The notes beneath the pieces were generated by a model. It had not been told where the DNA came from, did not search any database, and saw only the letters and a list, made by a program, of their open reading frames with translations. DNA of 64,000 nucleotides from Geomonas sp. Red32 (GTDB lineage: Bacteria; Desulfobacterota; Desulfuromonadia; Geobacterales; Geobacteraceae): assembly GCF_023652955.1 (NCBI RefSeq), contig NZ_JAKLOY010000007.1, positions 62,001-126,000 of the forward strand, in the 5' to 3' direction. This document shows positions 60,885-64,000 of this stretch, one piece after another; the first letter of the stretch is position 1; each line of letters starts with the position of its first letter. A program made the position numbers and the translations under genes.

Positions 60885-60904
60885 TAAGCTAAGCGAACGC
60901 CCGG

Positions 60905-61330
60905 TTAAGCTATTGCGGACCTCACTTAAGCAAAAGCAGGGTCGCTCATTTTAATAGAAGGTCGTTTTTAAAAAAAAGCAGACCGTCTTTAAATAAATGA
61001 AGGCGTCTTTAAGTAAAAGAGGGGCCTCCATTAACCGAAGAAGGTTTTCCCGTTAACCGAATCGGGCGGCAGGGGACATTTGAAGCGGTGCGTTGATTAA
61101 TAGTTGGGCATCTTTTCGGCGTCAACCCTGTTGCGAAAGGTAAACCGCTGCCCGAGTAACCAAGAGGCGGGATGCGCGAGGTGAAAATCGCCGTTACGCC
61201 ACGACGAGGTGCTCTGTTTTTACTTAACCACGACCGTCTTTTACGTAACCGAGACCGTCTTTAAGCAAAAGCAGAGCGCATATTAGAAAAAGACGGTCTT
61301 ACATTGGAAAGCGCATACCATCTTTAACGT
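60905..61330. repeat. Array of degenerate TTAA-centred units, mostly 20-22 bp apart, in a gene-free stretch
   Basis: TTAA occurs at 60905, 60926, 60951, 60968, 60989, 61009, 61031, 61053 and 61097 (gaps 21, 25, 17, 21, 20, 22, 22, 44), then again at 61224, 61261 and 61324 with related GTAA/TTAG units at 61245 and 61283. Units often read TTAA followed by an A-rich tail and GACCGTCT or GGCGTCT. The whole 60885-61506 interval contains no credible gene. Confidence 0.65.
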
Positions 61331-61506
61331 TCGCGCCCTTGCTCCCTTCCTTCGCTCCGGAGGGAAGAGTAAAACGGCGCGCAGAGGGGCAGGGGGTATT
61401 TCGCCTTCAAGGGTTGACCTTCACCCCCATTCCCTGCTAGATAGGTAGGGTCATTTTTATTGCAATGCAATTGCAATGCACTTCCCAAGCTAAAGAGGAA
61501 CTTTCG

Positions 61507-62706
61507 ATGAAGTACGTGGTACTGCTCGGCGACGGCATGTCGGATCAGCACATAGCAGCCCTTGACGGGAAAACTCCGCTGCAGGCGGCGAAAACCCCCA
61601 ACATGGATTACCTTGCCAAGCGCGGCGTCCTCGGCCTGGCCAAGACGGTACCGGCCGGTTACCCGCCGGGGAGCGACGTGGCCAACCTCTCCATGTTCGG
61701 GTACAACCCGGCCTCCTGCTACACCGGCCGTTCTCCGCTCGAGGCGGCCAGCATGGGAGTCTCCCTCGGTCCCGACGACGTCGCCTTCCGCCTCAACCTG
61801 GTCTCCCTCGAGGCCCGCGGCGGCCGTCTCATCATGGAAGATTACTCCGCCGGCCACATCACCACCGCCGACGGCCGCGAACTGGTGGAGGACCTCCAGC
61901 GCCAGCTCGGCAACGACGAGTTCTCCTTTCATCCCGGCGTGAGCTACCGTCACCTCATGGTCTGGCATGGCGGCAAAGAGCAGATCAAGGCGACTCCGCC
62001 CCACGACATCACCGGCCAGGATATTCTCGGTTACCTCCCGAGCGGGGAGGGGGCCGACAAGCTCATCTACCTGATGAACTGCTCGCAGATGATCTTCAAC
62101 AACCATCCCCAGTACAAGCGGCGGGCCGCCAAGGGCGAGCTTCCGGCCAACTCCATGTGGCTGTGGGGGCAGGGAAAAGCCCCGGCCATGGATCGTTTCG
62201 CCGGCAAGTTCGGGCTGACCGGGGCGGTCATATCCGCCGTCGACCTGATCAAGGGGATCGGGGTCTACGCCGGGCTCGACATCGTCAACGTCCCCGGCGC
62301 CACCGGCTACCTCGATACCAACTTCCAGGGTAAGGCCGAGGCCGCCGTCGCCGCGCTGAAGGATCACGACTACGTCTTCGTACACGTGGAGGCGCCTGAC
62401 GAGGCTTCCCACTCGGGCAACCTGGCCGACAAGATCAAGGCCATCGAGTGCTTCGACGAGCTGATTGTTGGCCCGGTCCTCGAGGGGCTCAAGCAGTACG
62501 GGGAATATCGCGTCCTCTGCGCCCCGGACCACCCGACGCCGGTCTCCCTGATGACCCACACCTCCGATCCGGTCCCGTTCGTCCTCTACAGCGGCGAGCA
62601 GGAGGCGAAGCCGGGCGTGGAAGGGTACAGCGAGACCTCTGCCGCCGCCACCGGTGTGGTGGTGCAGGAGGGGTACCGCCTGATGGAGATGCTGCTTAAG
62701 AAATAA
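61507..62706 (+). CDS. apgM: 2,3-bisphosphoglycerate-independent phosphoglycerate mutase, ApgM type
   Basis: This 399-residue enzyme starts at ATG 61507; the earlier in-frame ATG at 61465 lacks a good site, while GAGGAA precedes 61507. MKYVVLLGDGMSDQHIAALD contains a metal-binding Asp. PPGSDVANLSMFGYNP has the phosphorylated Ser, and HVEAPDEASHSGN and CAPDHPTPVSLMTHTSDPVP carry further metal ligands. It interconverts 3- and 2-phosphoglycerate. This archaeal-like form is known in Geobacter and relatives. Confidence 0.93.
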   Translation: MKYVVLLGDGMSDQHIAALDGKTPLQAAKTPNMDYLAKRGVLGLAKTVPAGYPPGSDVANLSMFGYNPASCYTGRSPLEAASMGVSLGPDDVAFRLNLVSLEARGGRLIMEDYSAGHITTADGRELVEDLQRQLGNDEFSFHPGVSYRHLMVWHGGKEQIKATPPHDITGQDILGYLPSGEGADKLIYLMNCSQMIFNNHPQYKRRAAKGELPANSMWLWGQGKAPAMDRFAGKFGLTGAVISAVDLIKGIGVYAGLDIVNVPGATGYLDTNFQGKAEAAVAALKDHDYVFVHVEAPDEASHSGNLADKIKAIECFDELIVGPVLEGLKQYGEYRVLCAPDHPTPVSLMTHTSDPVPFVLYSGEQEAKPGVEGYSETSAAATGVVVQEGYRLMEMLLKK

Positions 62707-62730
62707 CCCCGGCTACACCTTCTGGACAGA

Positions 62731-62764
62731 AAAAGGGCCCGGCAAAAAATTGCCGGGCCCTTTT
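62731..62764 (+). terminator. Rho-independent terminator of apgM
   Basis: AAAAGGGCCCGGCAA pairs with TTGCCGGGCCCTTTT. It can work in both directions. Confidence 0.9.
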
Positions 62765-62809
62765 CGTTGGTGCGGCCCCTGCCCAAAATTCTGCCCAGCA
62801 CCGATCGCT

Positions 62810-62845
62810 CCCCACCCTGAACCTCTCCCGGAGGGAGAGGGGATT
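62810..62845. repeat. Short palindromic intergenic repeat
   Basis: CCTCTCCC pairs with GGGAGAGG at 62822-62840 around GGA. It resembles the dispersed CCCTC-rich element at 52401 and lies between the apgM terminator and the convergent CBS gene. Confidence 0.5.
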
Positions 62846-62894
62846 GCAGGCGTAGCGGGTCGAAAATACTGGGCCGGGGAAAAGGGGCGGAAGG

Positions 62895-63335
62895 TCAGTC
62901 GTCTCCGTTCTCGGCGAGGCGGGGATCCTTGCAGATGGCTATCAGCGCCTCCAGGGCGTTGGTGATGGTCAGAATACCGACCAGCTTCTTGTCGTCCACC
63001 ACCAGCACCCCGTTGAGTTTGCGGTCGTGCAGAAGGGCCGCCGCCTCGGTCAGGTCGGTGTCCGGGGTGACCATGAACGGCTTGGGGTTCATGGCCTTGG
63101 TGACGGGAGTCTTGCTCAGGATGTAGTGGAGCTCCCAGGTGTCGAGGGCGGTTGCCTTGCTGGGGGTGAAATCCTTCACCATCGCCTCGGTCAGGATCCC
63201 TGCGATCTTTCCTTTCTTCATCACCGGCAGCCGCCTGATCTTCTTCTCCTTCATGAGGTGCATCGCCTCGATGACGGTGGCGTCCGCCTCGATGACGATC
63301 GGGTTGGTGGTCATCCAGCGCTTCACTTTGGTCAT
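62895..63335 (-). CDS. Tandem CBS-domain protein
   Basis: This 146-residue protein is two CBS repeats and nothing else. The first is KRWMTTNPIVIEADATVIEA with IRRLPVMKKGKIAGILTE; the second is KAMNPKPFMVTPDTDLTEAA with LNGVLVVDDKKLVGILT. Such stand-alone pairs usually sense adenine nucleotides. It lies just downstream of livF on the same strand and could be co-transcribed with that transporter. Confidence 0.9.
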   Translation of the reverse strand: MTKVKRWMTTNPIVIEADATVIEAMHLMKEKKIRRLPVMKKGKIAGILTEAMVKDFTPSKATALDTWELHYILSKTPVTKAMNPKPFMVTPDTDLTEAAALLHDRKLNGVLVVDDKKLVGILTITNALEALIAICKDPRLAENGDD

Positions 63336-63408
63336 GAATCCCTCCTCGGCCCGCGTGGCCGTGTTCGCATCGTTAATTACCGCCGGTTGCGCCTGTCTGG
63401 GCGCCCGA

Positions 63409-64000
63409 TCACATCCCCAAAAACGCCTTCCGCACGTGCGGGTCGTTGAGGAGATCCTCCCCCTTGCCCGTGAGCACGACCCGTCCCGTTTCCAGTACGT
63501 AGCCGCGGTGCGCGATCCGCAGCGACTGGTAGACGTTCTGTTCCACCAGCAGTATGGTCATCCCCTGGCGGTTGATCTCGGTGATGATCTCGAAGATGTT
63601 GCCGACCAGCAGGGGGGAGAGTCCCAGGGAGGGCTCGTCGAGGAGCAGAACCTTGGGATTGGTCATGAGCCCACGGGCGATGGCGAGCATCTGCTGCTCT
63701 CCGCCCGACATGGTCCCCCCGAGCTGCTTCTCGCGCTCCTTGAGGCGGGGGAAGAGGTTGAAGACCCGCTCGATGTTTTCCTCCCGGTTGGCCCTGGCGC
63801 TTTTTATGAAGGAGCCCATCCGCAGGTTCTCGCGTACCGTCATCTCGGGAAAGATCTTCCTTCCTTCCGGCACCTGCACGATTCCCCGTTCGACCACCTG
63901 GTGCGATTCGAGCTTGTTGATCTCCTCTCCCTGCAAGGTGATGGTGCCGGAATTGGGGCGCACCAGGCGCGAGATGTTCTTGAGCATGGTGGACTTGCCG
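63409..64000 (-). CDS. livF: Branched-chain amino-acid ABC transporter ATPase, 5' end outside window
   Basis: The frame runs off the right edge. The last codons visible (reading inward) spell GKST, the end of Walker A, so about 35-40 N-terminal residues are missing. GIVQVPEGRKIFPEMTVREN is a LivF hallmark. LGGTMSGGEQQMLAIARGLM is the ABC signature and VLLLDEPSLGLSPLL the Walker B and D loop. It powers uptake of leucine, isoleucine and valine or related compounds. Upstream partners (livG, livM, livH) would lie beyond the window. Confidence 0.93.
   Translation of the reverse strand, partial: GKSTMLKNISRLVRPNSGTITLQGEEINKLESHQVVERGIVQVPEGRKIFPEMTVRENLRMGSFIKSARANREENIERVFNLFPRLKEREKQLGGTMSGGEQQMLAIARGLMTNPKVLLLDEPSLGLSPLLVGNIFEIITEINRQGMTILLVEQNVYQSLRIAHRGYVLETGRVVLTGKGEDLLNDPHVRKAFLGM

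Noticed and set aside
60905-61330. CRISPR array
   Set aside because: Units are too short and degenerate, with no conserved repeat of 24 bp or more, no unique spacers and no cas genes nearby.

Overview
The window looks like a chromosomal segment of a high-GC deltaproteobacterium of the Geobacteraceae (Geobacter / Geomonas / Citrifermentans type). This is inferred from the gene repertoire, not from a database search: an exosortase/EpsI/PrsK/PrsR block beside a large exopolysaccharide cluster, several secreted lipoproteins, an archaeal-type ApgM phosphoglycerate mutase, and a nadB - chorismate mutase - glnD - xerD housekeeping run. Almost every gene keeps strong third-position GC, so long shadow ORFs appear on the opposite strand; these were discarded.

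Region 1 (1-21776, all + strand) is one polysaccharide export and assembly operon. It holds the end of a Wzm-type ABC permease, a Wzt ATPase with a carbohydrate-binding tail, nine glycosyltransferases, two CE4-like deacetylase-fold proteins, an O-antigen ligase/polymerase-like membrane protein, an acyltransferase-3, a CapK/phenylacetate-CoA-ligase-like enzyme, an asparagine-synthase-type amidotransferase and, last, a beta-helix lipoprotein. Most genes overlap by 1-24 bp or are separated by fewer than 30 bp.

Region 2 (21777-36580) contains two nearly identical transcription units (22444-25518 and 33424-36507) for secreted proteins made of a right-handed beta-helix domain, three Ig-like modules and a C-terminal domain I do not recognise. 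Both units carry the same kind of ~650 bp leader, with a consensus sigma-54 -24/-12 promoter, CRP-like palindromes and tandem GTTCA sites at the same distances, and both end in the same terminator. Between them lie a TonB-dependent copper-type receptor broken by one in-frame amber codon, its tonB and a cysteine-rich secreted protein (all minus strand), yigZ, small lipoproteins, a higBA toxin-antitoxin pair and an amidase.

Region 3 (36796-44616) is one giant secreted protein of about 2606 residues: a PIG-L/LmbE deacetylase domain, a PKD-like module, two F5/8C-like modules, 17 He_PIG-type Ig repeats and two copies of the C-terminal domain shared with the region 2 proteins.

Region 4 (44765-52347) encodes a CRP/FNR regulator, then exosortase, EpsI, a UDP-sugar dehydrogenase, the histidine kinase PrsK and the sigma-54 activator PrsR. 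I found no PEP-CTERM substrate in the window. A testable model is that PrsK/PrsR and a CRP-type regulator control the two sigma-54 leaders, so that the beta-helix/Ig proteins are made together with the extracellular matrix.

Region 5 (52593-64000) is mainly housekeeping: marC, tRNA-Cys, pgsA, a lytic transglycosylase, nadB, chorismate mutase, a free-standing DAHP-synthase ferredoxin-like domain, glnD, xerD, apgM, a CBS-domain protein and the start of livF. A 620 bp gene-free stretch at 60885-61506 holds an unexplained array of TTAA motifs spaced mostly 20-22 bp apart.
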